From Chitinophaga pinensis (lineage in GTDB: Bacteria > Pseudomonadota > Gammaproteobacteria > Burkholderiales > SG8-41), in NCBI GenBank assembly GCA_943329075.2, contig CALQCM020000010.1:34782-98781 (forward strand): DNA of 64,000 bases, read 5' to 3'. A program made the position numbers and the translations under genes. This document shows positions 28,384-38,140 of the stretch, in pieces; position 1 is the first letter of the stretch; each line of letters opens with the position of its first letter. The notes beneath the pieces were generated by a model that was not told the DNA's origin, searched no databases, and saw nothing but the letters and a program-made list of their open reading frames with translations.

Positions 28384-30990
28384 ATGCTCAAATTGCCGCC
28401 AAGTCCAAAAAGCGCAGGCATTGCGCACGACCCGGCGCGGTTGATGGCGGCAGCGCGTGCCGATGGCGATGCCGTGCTCCACTCGCTCGAGTCGCAAGCG
28501 GGCGGCCTGAGTCCGGCACAGGCCGTGGTCCGTCTGAAACAATTCGGCGCCAATGAAATTGCGCGCGAGAAACGGCAGTCCGCGCTGGTGCGCTTGCTCG
28601 GCAATCTCAGCAACCCGCTGGTCCTGTTGCTGCTGGCGCTGGGCGCGTTGTCTTACCTTACCGGCGACCATCGAGCAACGGCCGTCATTCTGGTGATGGT
28701 GGTGCTCGGCGTGGTGTTGCGTTTTTTTCAGGAGATGCGCGCCGATCACGCCGCCGAACGGTTGCAGGCGATGGTCAGCAACACGGCGACCCTGCTGCGC
28801 GACGGCCGGGAGGAAGAGGTGGCGCTGCGCCTGCTGGTGCCCGGCGACATCATCCGGCTGTCCGCCGGCGACATGGTGCCGGCCGACGTGCGGGTGCTGT
28901 CGGCCAAAGACCTGTTCCTCAACCAGGTGGCGCTCACCGGCGAGGCGCTGCCGCTGGAAAAGAAGGCGGTGGTGGCACCGGTGGCACTGCAGAATCCGCT
29001 CGAACTTCCCAATATCTGCTTTCTCGGTTCCAACGTCGAAAGCGGTTCGGCCACCGCGGTCGTGATCGACACCGGCGACCGCAGCTATTTTGGTTCACTG
29101 GCGGTGAGCATCGTCGGCGAGCGTCAGCTGACGAGCTTCGACAAAGGCGTCAATCAATTCACCTGGCTGATGATCTGCTTTATCGCAGTGATGGTGCCGG
29201 CGGTATTTCTGATCAATGGTTTGAGCAAACAAGACTGGCTGGAGGCGTTTTTGTTTGCGATGGCGGTGGCGGTCGGCCTGACGCCCGAAATGCTGCCGAT
29301 GATCGTCACGGTCAATCTGTCGAAAGGCGCGCTGGCGATGGCGCGCAAGAAAGTGATTGTCAAACGACTGAATGCGATTCAGAACTTCGGCGCGATGGAC
29401 GTGTTGTGCACCGATAAAACGGGCACGCTGACGCAGGGCCGGATCGTGCTCGAAAAGCATCTCGATGTGTACGGCAGGCCGAGCGAAAAAGTGCTGCATT
29501 ACGGTTACCTCAACAGTTACCACCACACCGGGCTGAAGAACCTGCTCGACGACGCCATCCTCAAGCACGAGGAGCTCAAGGAACATCTCAAGGCGGACGC
29601 CAGATACCGCAAGATCGACGAGATTCCGTTTGATTTCAAGCGCCGCCGCATGTCGGTGGTGGTGGAGGATGAAACAGGCCTCAACACGCTGATCTGCAAA
29701 GGCGCTGTGGATGAAGTGCTGGACGTCTGTACGCGCGTCGCTGTCAAGGGCGAAATCGTCGAAGTGCTGCCCGAACACGACGCCAAGCGCCGGCAACTGG
29801 CGGATGAATTGAATTCGCAGGGCTACCGCGTTCTTGCGCTGGCCTACAAGGAGATGCCCGGTTCCAGCGACGCGCCGGTTTACACGGTGAAGGATGAGTC
29901 CGATCTCATCCTGTTCGGTTTTCTGGCTTTTCTCGATCCGCCGAAGGACACGGCGGCCGAAACCCTGCTGCGGCTGCACGACCTGAAAGTCGGTGTCAAA
30001 GTACTGACCGGCGACAACGAGATCATCACCGCCTATATCTGCAAAGAGGTCGGCATCCCGGTCGAACGCCTGTTGCTCGGTGCGCAGATCGAGGCGATGA
30101 ACGATGCTGAACTCGCCGCGGCCGCGTTCACCACCAGCGTGTTCGCGCGGCTGGTGCCGGCGCACAAGGAGCGCATCATCCGCGCGCTGCAAAGCAAGGG
30201 CCACGTGGTGGGCTTTCTGGGCGACGGGATCAACGATGCGCCGGCGTTGAAGGCGGCTGATGTCGGCATCTCGGTGGACAGCGCGGTTGATATCGCCAAG
30301 GAGTCCTCCGACATCATACTGCTCGAGAACAGTCTGCTGATTCTGGAGCAGGGGGTGCGCGAAGGCCGGCGCGTGTTCGGCAACATCATCAAATACATCA
30401 AGATGGCCGCCAGTTCGAATTTCGGCAACATGTTCAGCGTGGTCGGCGCCAGCGCTTTTCTGCCGTTTCTGCCGATGCTGCCGATCCAGATCCTCGTCAA
30501 CAACCTTTTGTACGATTTTTCGCAGACCACCATCCCGACCGACGAGGTGGACGCGGAATGGCTGAGCGAGCCGCGCCAGTGGCGGGTCGACCGGCTGCTG
30601 CGTTTCATACTCTTCGTCGGGCCGATCAGTTCGATCTTCGATTACCTGACGTTTTTCCTGTTGTTGACTGTGTTCGATTGCTGGAACAATCCGGCGTTGT
30701 TTCACACCGGCTGGTTTGTCGAGTCGCTGCTGACGCAAACGCTGATCATCCACATCATCCGCACCAACAAGATCCCCTTTGTGCAAAGCCATGCGAGCTG
30801 GCCGCTGATTGCCACCTCGCTGCTGGTCGTGCTGGTCGGCGTGTGGCTGACGGTGTCGCCGCTGGCCGCAACGCTGGGTTTCGTGCCGTTGCCGCCGATG
30901 TACTGGTTGTATCTGCTGGCCATGATGTTGTGTTACGCCCTGCTGACGCAGGGTGTGAAGACCTGGTTCATCCGCAGATTCGGTGAATAA
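28384..30990 (+). CDS. mgtA: Magnesium-translocating P-type ATPase
   Basis: 868 residues from ATG 28384 (MLKLPPSPKSAG). P-type ATPase order: N-terminal cation-ATPase domain (SLESQAGGLSPAQAVVRLKQ), actuator with LTGEALP, phosphorylation motif DKTGTLT with Asp344, nucleotide-binding domain, GDGINDAPALKAADVG hinge, and six C-terminal membrane helices. The LPIQILVNNLLYDFSQ stretch is characteristic of the MgtA/MgtB type, which imports Mg2+ when it is scarce. It lies just outside the right att repeat of the tRNA-Pro islands. No MgtC or regulator is adjacent. Confidence 0.93.
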   Translation: MLKLPPSPKSAGIAHDPARLMAAARADGDAVLHSLESQAGGLSPAQAVVRLKQFGANEIAREKRQSALVRLLGNLSNPLVLLLLALGALSYLTGDHRATAVILVMVVLGVVLRFFQEMRADHAAERLQAMVSNTATLLRDGREEEVALRLLVPGDIIRLSAGDMVPADVRVLSAKDLFLNQVALTGEALPLEKKAVVAPVALQNPLELPNICFLGSNVESGSATAVVIDTGDRSYFGSLAVSIVGERQLTSFDKGVNQFTWLMICFIAVMVPAVFLINGLSKQDWLEAFLFAMAVAVGLTPEMLPMIVTVNLSKGALAMARKKVIVKRLNAIQNFGAMDVLCTDKTGTLTQGRIVLEKHLDVYGRPSEKVLHYGYLNSYHHTGLKNLLDDAILKHEELKEHLKADARYRKIDEIPFDFKRRRMSVVVEDETGLNTLICKGAVDEVLDVCTRVAVKGEIVEVLPEHDAKRRQLADELNSQGYRVLALAYKEMPGSSDAPVYTVKDESDLILFGFLAFLDPPKDTAAETLLRLHDLKVGVKVLTGDNEIITAYICKEVGIPVERLLLGAQIEAMNDAELAAAAFTTSVFARLVPAHKERIIRALQSKGHVVGFLGDGINDAPALKAADVGISVDSAVDIAKESSDIILLENSLLILEQGVREGRRVFGNIIKYIKMAASSNFGNMFSVVGASAFLPFLPMLPIQILVNNLLYDFSQTTIPTDEVDAEWLSEPRQWRVDRLLRFILFVGPISSIFDYLTFFLLLTVFDCWNNPALFHTGWFVESLLTQTLIIHIIRTNKIPFVQSHASWPLIATSLLVVLVGVWLTVSPLAATLGFVPLPPMYWLYLLAMMLCYALLTQGVKTWFIRRFGE

Positions 30991-31162
30991 TAAGCGCGGT
31001 GCTACAAAGAAAAGTGGAATTAAAGTCGCGGCAAGCAGCCTTTGATTGGAGATATGATGATGCAATCAGGCGGCTTAACGGCTTTGAGGCGCCACCGAAA
31101 GCCTGATGGGATGGAGCGTCCTGAACAATCCGAATTAGAACGGGAAATGCGAGCCTAAGACC

Positions 31163-32830
31163 ATGGATACGTCGTCAAAGCTTAAAGTATCGCCGGGTTC
31201 ACGGCCGACCGCGGAGATGTTGATCGATGTGGCGGCGCTGGAATCCGCTTATTACACGAACGTGCCGGACCCGGCGGTGCCTGCACAGCGCGTGGCCTTC
31301 GGCACTTCCGGGCACCGCGGTTGTTCGCTGGAGCGGAGCTTCAACGAATTCCACATACTTGCCATGACGCAGGCGGTTTGCGATTATCGCCAGCTGCATG
31401 GCAGCAGCGGCCCGCTGTTTCTCGGCATCGACACGCACGCGCTGTCGGTGCCGGCCTGCGCCAGCACGCTCGAAGTGCTGGCCGCCAACGGCGTCGATGT
31501 CATGCTGGCAACCAACGACGAATACACGCCGACGCCGGCGGTTTCGCACGCCATCATCGCCCACAACCGCGGACGCAGCAGCGGTTTCGCCGACGGCATT
31601 GTCATCACGCCGTCGCATAATCCGCCCGCGCACGGCGGTTACAAGTACAACACGCCCAAAGGCGGGCCGGCCGATACCGAGGTCACGCGCTGGATCGAGG
31701 CGAGTGCGAACGCTTATCTAGAAAATAATCTCGGTGGCGTCAAACGCATGGCGCACGATAAGGCGCTGCTGGCGCCGACCACGCACCGTTACGATTATCT
31801 GAACACTTATGTCAACGAACTCGCCAACGTCATCGACATGGACGTCATCCGCGGCGCGGCGGTGCGCATGGGGGTTGATCCACTGGGCGGCGCCGGCGTG
31901 CATTACTGGTCGGCGATCGCCGCGCGTTACAGCCTTGATCTGACCGTGGTGAACACGGTGGTCGATCCGACCTTCCGTTTCATGACGGTGGATTGGGACG
32001 GTCAGATCCGCATGGACCCGTCGTCGCCGTTCGCCATGCGCAACCTGGTCGAACTGAAGGACCGCTTCGATGTTGCCTTCGCCTGCGATACGGATCACGA
32101 CCGCCACGGCATCGTCTGCCGCAGCGCGGGATTGTTGCCGTCCAATCACTACCTCGCCGTGTGCATCGACTATCTGTTTCAAAACCGGCCGGAATGGAGC
32201 GCGCAGGCCGCCATCGGCAAGACCATTGTCAGCACCGGCATGATCGATCGCGTGGCGGCAAAACTCGCGCGTAAAGTTTATGAGGTGCCGGTCGGTTTCA
32301 AATGGTACGTCGACGGCCTTTATGACGGTGCGCTGGCCTTTGCCGGCGAGGAGAGTGCCGGCGCGACGTTTGCGCGGCGCGACGGCACAGTGTGGACCAC
32401 CGACAAGGACGGCATCACCGCCGCGCTGCTGGCGGCGGAGATGACCGCGCGCACCGGGCGTGACCCCGGCGAAATTTACGCCGGGCTCGAACGTGAACTG
32501 GGTGTCAGTTATGCCGATCGTGTGGATGCGCCGGCGACGCCATCGCAAAAACGCATGCTGTCGCAGTTGTCACCGCAGCAGGTGCATAGCGAAGCGCTCG
32601 CCGGTGAGAAGATCACCGGCATCCTCAGCCATGCGCCGGGCAACCAGGCGCCGATTGGCGGCCTGAAGGTGATGACGGAGAACGGCTGGTTCGCGGCGCG
32701 CCCGTCCGGCACGGAAAATATCTACAAGATTTATGCGGAGAGTTTTCTTAGCGAACAACACCTGCGGGAAATTATTACCCAGGCGCAGCAGATTGTGGAC
32801 GTAGCGATAGATAATCCCGGCGGAAAGTAG
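31163..32830 (+). CDS. pgm: Phosphoglucomutase (alpha-D-glucose-specific)
   Basis: 555 residues. It interconverts glucose 1-phosphate and glucose 6-phosphate. The phosphoserine loop is VITPSHNPP with Ser151; the metal loop is DTDHDRHG (about 312-319); the sugar-binding loop EESAG (about 398) and the C-terminal phosphate-binding RPSGTEN are present. Length and sequence fit the Pgm type (about 546) rather than the phosphoglucosamine mutase type. A 172-base gap with no features separates it from the Mg2+ ATPase; the enzyme itself needs Mg2+. Confidence 0.95.
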   Translation: MDTSSKLKVSPGSRPTAEMLIDVAALESAYYTNVPDPAVPAQRVAFGTSGHRGCSLERSFNEFHILAMTQAVCDYRQLHGSSGPLFLGIDTHALSVPACASTLEVLAANGVDVMLATNDEYTPTPAVSHAIIAHNRGRSSGFADGIVITPSHNPPAHGGYKYNTPKGGPADTEVTRWIEASANAYLENNLGGVKRMAHDKALLAPTTHRYDYLNTYVNELANVIDMDVIRGAAVRMGVDPLGGAGVHYWSAIAARYSLDLTVVNTVVDPTFRFMTVDWDGQIRMDPSSPFAMRNLVELKDRFDVAFACDTDHDRHGIVCRSAGLLPSNHYLAVCIDYLFQNRPEWSAQAAIGKTIVSTGMIDRVAAKLARKVYEVPVGFKWYVDGLYDGALAFAGEESAGATFARRDGTVWTTDKDGITAALLAAEMTARTGRDPGEIYAGLERELGVSYADRVDAPATPSQKRMLSQLSPQQVHSEALAGEKITGILSHAPGNQAPIGGLKVMTENGWFAARPSGTENIYKIYAESFLSEQHLREIITQAQQIVDVAIDNPGGK

Positions 32831-32937
32831 ACGCGCAGCGCAGTCGTCGAATGCGCCGACGACACCGACGACGATCCCGCCGCTGCCGGCGGTGTGATAT
32901 GGTAAAGACGTTTTTTTCAAAGAGTGACGACTAAATC

Positions 32938-34671
32938 GTGGATAGACGGGATTTTCTGCAGGTGCTGGCGATGGCGGCCGCGGCCGGATTGCCATTGCTG
33001 CAGTCCTCACGCGCGGCATTCGCCGCCGCCACTGCAATGTATGACCTGCCGCGCTTCGGTAACGTTCACTTTTTTCATCTGACCGATTGTCATGCGCAAC
33101 TGCTGCCGGTCTGGTTTCGCGAGCCGTCGGTAAACCTCGGCGCAGGGCACTCGCGTGGCCACCCGCCGCATGTGGTTGGTGCGGCGCTGCTGCGGCAATT
33201 CGGCATGGCCGCCGGCAGTGCGCAGGCGCACGCCTTCACCCATCTTGATTTCGTCCGCATGGCGAAGACTTACGGCAAGGTCGGCGGCTTCGCGCATCTG
33301 GCCACCCTGGTCAAACAATTGCGCGCGGGCCGCCCGGGTGCGCTGCTGCTCGACGGTGGCGACACCTGGCAGGGTTCGGCCACCGCATTGTGGACGCGCG
33401 GGCAGGATATGGTCGATGCCGCCGGCCTGCTTGGTGTGGATGTCATGACCGGACACTGGGATTTCACGTTGGGTGCCGAACGCGTGCTGGAAATCGTGCA
33501 GCGTGATTTCAAGGGGCGCACCGAGTTTCTGGCGCAGAACATCCGTACCGCCGATTTCGGCGACGCGGTGTTTGCGCCGTTTACGCTGCGTTCGATGAAC
33601 GGCGTTGCTGTTGCCGTCATCGGCCAGGCTTATCCCTACACGCCGATAGCAAACCCGCGCTACTTCGTCGCCGACTGGAATTTCGGCATTCAGGAAGAGT
33701 CCATGCAGCGCACGGTGGACGCGGCGCGCGCGCAAGGCGCGCAGGCGGTCGTGTTGTTGTCGCACAACGGCATGGATATCGATTTGAAGCTGGCTTCGCG
33801 CGTGCGTGGCATCGATGCGATTCTCGGTGGCCACACTCACGACGGTGTGCCGCAGCCGGTAATCGTCGGCAATGCCGGCGGCAAGACGCTGGTGACCAAC
33901 GCCGGCTCGAACGGAAAATTTCTCGGCGTGCTGGATCTGCGCGTGGTGGCGGGCAGGGTCGATGGCTTTCAATATAAATTGCTGCCGGTGTTTGCCGATG
34001 TGCTGCCGGCGGACCCTGCCATGCAGTCGCTGATTGAACGTGTGCGCGCGCCGTATCTGGAAAAACTGTCGGCGCCACTCGCCGTGACCGAAGGCCTGCT
34101 CTACCGGCGCGGCAATTTCAACGGTACCTTCGACCAGCTCATACTTGACGGCCTGATGGCGGAGAAGGACGCGGAAATCGCTTTTTCGCCGGGCTTTCGC
34201 TGGGGCACCAGTCTCTTGCCCGGCGAAACCATCCGCATGGAACATCTGATGGACCAGACCGCGATCACGTATCCGCACACGACGCTGACGGAAATGTCGG
34301 GGGCGACGATCAAAAGCGTGCTCGAAGACGTTGGCGACAATCTCTTTAATCCCGATCCTTATTACCAGCAGGGTGGCGACATGGTGCGCGTCGGCGGCCT
34401 GCAATACCGCTGCGATCCGGCGGCGCGGATCGGGCAGCGCATCGGCGACCTGCGCCTGCGCGGCAAATTGCTCGACCCCGGCAAACTCTACAAAGTGGCG
34501 GGCTGGGGCGCGGTTTCCGAGGAGGCGCGCGACCGCGGCGGCGAACCGGTGTGGGATTTGATGGCGCGGTACCTGCGCGGCCGCAAAAGCGTGCCGGCGC
34601 TGCGCCTGAACGTGCCCAGCCTCAAGGGCGTGCAGACTGATCCGGGAATCGATCCGGCGGCCATGCGTTGA
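32938..34671 (+). CDS. soxB: Thiosulfohydrolase SoxB (Tat-exported)
   Basis: 577 residues starting at GTG 32938. The N-terminus MDRRDFLQVLAMAAAAGLPL is a Tat signal (RRDFLQ). Calcineurin-like metallophosphatase motifs follow: FFHLTDCHAQ (about 42), LLDGGDTWQGS (about 138), GHWDFTLG (about 174), and GGHTHDGVP (about 298); a 5'-nucleotidase C domain completes the protein. SoxB hydrolyses the sulfonate group from SoxYZ-bound thiosulfate in the periplasm. No soxXA, soxYZ or soxCD genes are within the window, so this copy stands alone. Confidence 0.93.
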   Translation: MDRRDFLQVLAMAAAAGLPLLQSSRAAFAAATAMYDLPRFGNVHFFHLTDCHAQLLPVWFREPSVNLGAGHSRGHPPHVVGAALLRQFGMAAGSAQAHAFTHLDFVRMAKTYGKVGGFAHLATLVKQLRAGRPGALLLDGGDTWQGSATALWTRGQDMVDAAGLLGVDVMTGHWDFTLGAERVLEIVQRDFKGRTEFLAQNIRTADFGDAVFAPFTLRSMNGVAVAVIGQAYPYTPIANPRYFVADWNFGIQEESMQRTVDAARAQGAQAVVLLSHNGMDIDLKLASRVRGIDAILGGHTHDGVPQPVIVGNAGGKTLVTNAGSNGKFLGVLDLRVVAGRVDGFQYKLLPVFADVLPADPAMQSLIERVRAPYLEKLSAPLAVTEGLLYRRGNFNGTFDQLILDGLMAEKDAEIAFSPGFRWGTSLLPGETIRMEHLMDQTAITYPHTTLTEMSGATIKSVLEDVGDNLFNPDPYYQQGGDMVRVGGLQYRCDPAARIGQRIGDLRLRGKLLDPGKLYKVAGWGAVSEEARDRGGEPVWDLMARYLRGRKSVPALRLNVPSLKGVQTDPGIDPAAMR

Positions 34672-34713
34672 GCGGAATTGCGCTAAGATAGGTGCAACGC
34701 AACAAGGAATATC

Positions 34714-35232
34714 ATGACGACAATCACCCGCATCATCGTTGCACTGCTCCTTTTGACCGCGGCGTCGGCCATGGCGCAGTCGCTCAAAATCGGTTTTATC
34801 AACGCCTTTCGCATTGAAGCCGAGTCGGAAACGACCAAACGCGTGATTGAGCAGATCAAGAAGGAATTCGCGCCGCGCGAACAGCAGTTGCAGGCCCTGC
34901 AGAAGCAGGGGGTCGAATTGCGCTCCGAACTCGAACGCGAGGCGGACAAGATGAAACCGGCCGACCGCGCGGCCAAGGAAAAACGCCTGGCGGCACTCTC
35001 GCAGCAGTTTGAGCAGATGCAGCGCAGTTACAGCGAAGACATGGAATTCCGCCAGCGCGAAGCGCGCAGCCGCCTGATCGGCGAAATCGGCGCCGTGATC
35101 AACGCCATCGCCGAGGCGGAAAAATTTGATCTGGTCCTGCAGCAGGCGATCTTTGCCAGTACCCAGATCGATTTGACCGACCGCGTCATGAAGGAACTGG
35201 CCAAACGGCCGCCGGCCGCCGAGACGCGCTAG
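34714..35232 (+). CDS. OmpH/Skp-family periplasmic chaperone-like protein
   Basis: 172 residues with a signal peptide (MTTITRIIVALLLLTAASAMA). The mature protein opens with LKIGFINAFRIEAESE, the OmpH-family beta strand, and continues as a long charged coiled coil (about 45-120). Skp relatives hold unfolded outer-membrane proteins in the periplasm. Usually skp sits between bamA and lpxD; here it is next to soxB, so it is probably a paralogue. Alternative: an unrelated coiled-coil periplasmic protein. Confidence 0.8.
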   Translation: MTTITRIIVALLLLTAASAMAQSLKIGFINAFRIEAESETTKRVIEQIKKEFAPREQQLQALQKQGVELRSELEREADKMKPADRAAKEKRLAALSQQFEQMQRSYSEDMEFRQREARSRLIGEIGAVINAIAEAEKFDLVLQQAIFASTQIDLTDRVMKELAKRPPAAETR

Positions 35233-35234
35233 GC

Positions 35235-36065
35235 ATGTCCGCGTTCAAGGCTGCCTGCGTGCAGCTGAATTCAGGCAACGATCTCGCCGCCAATCTGCAA
35301 GCCATTGCCGCCGCCGTGCGCGAAGCCGCCGCACAGGGCGCGCACTTCATTCTGTTACCCGAATACGCGGCGCTGCTCGACGGCAGCGGGCGCGTCATGC
35401 GCGACCATTCATTTGCCGAGGACGTCCATCCGGCGCTCGAAGAATGCCGCAAGCTGGCGCGTGAAACCGCAAGCTGGCTGCTGGTCGGTTCGCTGACGAT
35501 CAAGATTGACGACGCGCGCATGGCCAACCGTTCGTATCTGCTGTCGCCGGACGGCACGGTGGTGGCGCACTACGACAAAATCCACATGTTTGACGTGACC
35601 CTGCCGAGCGGCAAGGTCATCCGCGAATCGAGCGCCTATCAGCCCGGCAACCGCGCGGTGATCGCGTCAACGCCGTGGGGCCTGCTCGGCATGACGGTCT
35701 GTTACGACCTGCGTTTCCCGCAACTGTTCCGCGCGCTGTCGCGCGCCGGCGCGCAGTTTCTGGCGGTGCCGGCGTCGTTCCAGCGCGAAACCGGCGTCGC
35801 GCACTGGCACGCGCTGCTGCGCGCGCGCGCCATCGAGAATCTCGCCTATGTGTTTGCGCCGGCGATGTGCGGCGAGCATCCGGGCAACCGTTCCACCTAC
35901 GGCCATTCGCTGATCATCGATCCGTGGGGGAAGATCGTCGCCGAGCTCGGCGCCGAGCCCGGCATCTGCTACGCCGAAATCAATCCGTCCGAGGTCGAGC
36001 GCGTGCGCACGATGCTGCCGTCGTTGACGCACGACTGCGCGTTTGAAGCGCCGGCTGCGCCTTAA
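35235..36065 (+). CDS. Carbon-nitrogen hydrolase (nitrilase superfamily, Nit1-like)
   Basis: 276 residues. The nitrilase triad is visible: Glu43 in LLPEYAAL, Lys115 in HYDKIHMFDV, and Cys156 in GMTVCYDLRFPQLF. The CYDLRFPELFR-type motif points to deaminated-glutathione amidase (Nit1/YbeM-like) rather than a true nitrilase. It starts 2 bases after the OmpH-like gene, so the two are probably one transcript. Substrate is inferred, not shown. Confidence 0.88.
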   Translation: MSAFKAACVQLNSGNDLAANLQAIAAAVREAAAQGAHFILLPEYAALLDGSGRVMRDHSFAEDVHPALEECRKLARETASWLLVGSLTIKIDDARMANRSYLLSPDGTVVAHYDKIHMFDVTLPSGKVIRESSAYQPGNRAVIASTPWGLLGMTVCYDLRFPQLFRALSRAGAQFLAVPASFQRETGVAHWHALLRARAIENLAYVFAPAMCGEHPGNRSTYGHSLIIDPWGKIVAELGAEPGICYAEINPSEVERVRTMLPSLTHDCAFEAPAAP

Positions 36066-36082
36066 CCCGGCGCGCAGCCGGT

Positions 36083-36532
36083 TTATTGTTTTCCGGCGAG
36101 GTGCGGGAACTGGATCCCCGACAACGTGCCGGGCGCGACCGTCTCCGGTGCTTCACTGTTGGGGAAATTCAGTTCGATCTTGTTGCCGACCGGATCGCGC
36201 ACGAACATCTGAAAGCCCGCTCCCGGAACATTCTGTTCGTCGAAAGGCGCGCCGTAGCCGACAAGGCGGCGGCGGTATTCGTCAACGCCGGTGACATCGA
36301 AGGCGACGTGGTCCCAGCTGCTGCGTTTTTCGTCGCCGCTCCAGTCATCGGGGAAACGCACGACGACGTGGATCAGCGGGTGCTCGCCCATGTAAAGCCA
36401 CAGCCCTTCGTTGGGAAACTGCGGGCGATAACCGACGTTCAGGCCGAGTATGCTGCCGTAGAATTTCTCGATGGCCGGAATATCTTTGGGACGGCAACCG
36501 AGGTTGACATGATGTACGCCGAGAAATGCCAT
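36083..36532 (-). CDS. VOC (glyoxalase/bleomycin-resistance) family protein
   Basis: 149 residues; one vicinal-oxygen-chelate domain. The N-terminus AFLGVHHVNLGCRPKDIP and the later HVVVRFPDDW and VRDPVGNKIELNFPN stretches match VOC metal-site strands (His and Glu ligands). These enzymes isomerise, oxygenate or bind small molecules using a divalent metal; the substrate here is unknown. The gene faces the nitrilase gene tail-to-tail. Confidence 0.8.
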   Translation of the reverse strand: MAFLGVHHVNLGCRPKDIPAIEKFYGSILGLNVGYRPQFPNEGLWLYMGEHPLIHVVVRFPDDWSGDEKRSSWDHVAFDVTGVDEYRRRLVGYGAPFDEQNVPGAGFQMFVRDPVGNKIELNFPNSEAPETVAPGTLSGIQFPHLAGKQ

Positions 36533-36736
36533 TGCACGACCTCTTCAATGCAGGAAAGGCGACACTTTGCCAGAGTTGCGGCTTGCGCGGCAAGCAGCGC
36601 GGGCCCGCCTTGGGCTTGGCACGGAGGGCGCGTGTTACAATCCGGCGCCGTGCATGCATCGATATTTCCTCAGGTCGCGATGTCTGCGGCGGCCGCAAAC
36701 GGGTAGTTTCCCGCGCCTCATTTCCGGTGCCGATCA

Positions 36737-37477
36737 ATGCACATTCTGTTGAGCAACGACGATGGTTACTTCGCGCCTGGACTGGCCGTCCTCGCCGAGG
36801 CGATCGGCGCGATCGCCCAGGTCACCGTGGTGGCACCCGAACGCGACCGCAGCGGCGCGAGCAATTCGCTGACGCTCGACCGTCCGCTCAGCGTGCGCCG
36901 TGCCGCCAACGGATTCTTTTACGTCAACGGCACGCCTACCGATTGCGTGCATCTGGCGGTGACCGGACTGCTCGATAAAATGCCGGACATCGTGATTTCC
37001 GGTATCAACCACGGCGCCAATATGGGCGACGACACGATTTATTCCGGCACAGTGGCCGCTGCCACCGAGGGTTTTTTGCTCGGCATTCCGTCGCTGGCAG
37101 TATCGCTGGTCGCCAGCGGCAGCGACCATTTCAAGACCGCCGCGCGTGTCGCTGCCGATCTCGCCGTGCGCCTTGCGCGCAGCCCGCTCGGCCAGCCGCT
37201 GCTGTTGAATGTCAACGTGCCCGACGTGCCGTTTGAATCGTTGCGCGGCATGCAGGTCACGCGCCTGGGCAAGCGGCACAAGGCCGAACCTGTGGTGCGC
37301 GCGACGACGCCGCGCGGCGAGACCGTCTACTGGGTCGGCGCCGCCGGTGCGGCGCAGGATGCCGGTGAGGGCACCGATTTTCATGCGGTCGGCCAGTCGA
37401 TGGTGTCGTTGACGCCGCTGCAGATTGATTTGACGCAGAACACACAGTTGCAGACGGTCAGGCAGTGGCTGGCATGA
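36737..37477 (+). CDS. surE: 5'/3'-nucleotidase SurE
   Basis: 246 residues. The metal-binding start [16 protein letters not shown] (Asp8-Asp9), [15 protein letters not shown] (about 34-48) and [13 protein letters not shown], with [12 protein letters not shown] (about 92-103), are hallmark SurE motifs. It dephosphorylates nucleoside monophosphates and is linked to stationary-phase survival. It overlaps pcm by an ATGA, and nlpD follows; rpoS, the usual next gene, is absent. Confidence 0.96.
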   Translation: MHILLSNDDGYFAPGLAVLAEAIGAIAQVTVVAPERDRSGASNSLTLDRPLSVRRAANGFFYVNGTPTDCVHLAVTGLLDKMPDIVISGINHGANMGDDTIYSGTVAAATEGFLLGIPSLAVSLVASGSDHFKTAARVAADLAVRLARSPLGQPLLLNVNVPDVPFESLRGMQVTRLGKRHKAEPVVRATTPRGETVYWVGAAGAAQDAGEGTDFHAVGQSMVSLTPLQIDLTQNTQLQTVRQWLA

Positions 37478-38130
37478 GCACACGCATTTCCGGTATCGGC
37501 ATGACCTCGCAGCGCACGCGTTTGCGCATGATCACGCGGTTGCGCGAGCAGGGCATCGTTGACGAGGCGGTGCTCAACGTCATGAACGAGATCCCGCGCC
37601 ACATCTTCGTCGAAGAAGCGCTGGCGAGCCGCGCCTACGATGATTGCGCGCTGCCGATCGGTTTCGGGCAGACCATTTCGCAGCCTTATATTGTTGCCCG
37701 CATGACCGAACTGCTGACGGTAGGCAAGCCGCCGGGCAAGGTGCTGGAGATCGGCACCGGCTGCGGCTATCAGACATCGATACTGGCGCGGCTGTCGACC
37801 GAGGTGTATTCGGTTGAGCGTTTGCTGCCGCTGCTGTCGAAGGCGCGGCGCAACGTGCGCGAACTGCGCGTCATGAACATCCGCTTCAAGCACGCCGATG
37901 GCCATGTCGGCATACCGGAAGGCGCGCCGTTTGACGCCATCATGGTGACGGCGGCGGCAACGCATGTGCCGGATGCGTTGAAGCAACAACTCGCCGTCGG
38001 CGGCCGCATGGTGGTGCCGATGGGGACGGGCGAGCAGTTTCTGTGCTTGATCGAGCGCACGCGCAGCGGTTTTGCGGAGAAGCGGCTCGATGCGGTCAAT
38101 TTCGTGCCTCTGCTTTCGGGTCTCAGCTGA
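37474..38130 (+). CDS. pcm: Protein-L-isoaspartate O-methyltransferase
   Basis: 218 residues from ATG 37474, which overlaps the surE stop. The SAM-binding motif I is [18 protein letters not shown] (about 89-106); the PCMT N-terminal region [13 protein letters not shown] and the substrate motif [17 protein letters not shown] are intact. It repairs isoaspartate damage in ageing proteins. Standard member of the surE-pcm-nlpD block. Confidence 0.95.
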   Translation: MSTRISGIGMTSQRTRLRMITRLREQGIVDEAVLNVMNEIPRHIFVEEALASRAYDDCALPIGFGQTISQPYIVARMTELLTVGKPPGKVLEIGTGCGYQTSILARLSTEVYSVERLLPLLSKARRNVRELRVMNIRFKHADGHVGIPEGAPFDAIMVTAAATHVPDALKQQLAVGGRMVVPMGTGEQFLCLIERTRSGFAEKRLDAVNFVPLLSGLS

Positions 38131-38140
38131 GCGGTCGGCA

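Noticed and set aside
29095..31065. 656-codon frame on the minus strand
   Set aside because: Antisense to the magnesium ATPase gene and very rich in His, Gln and Arg, as expected for a shadow frame.
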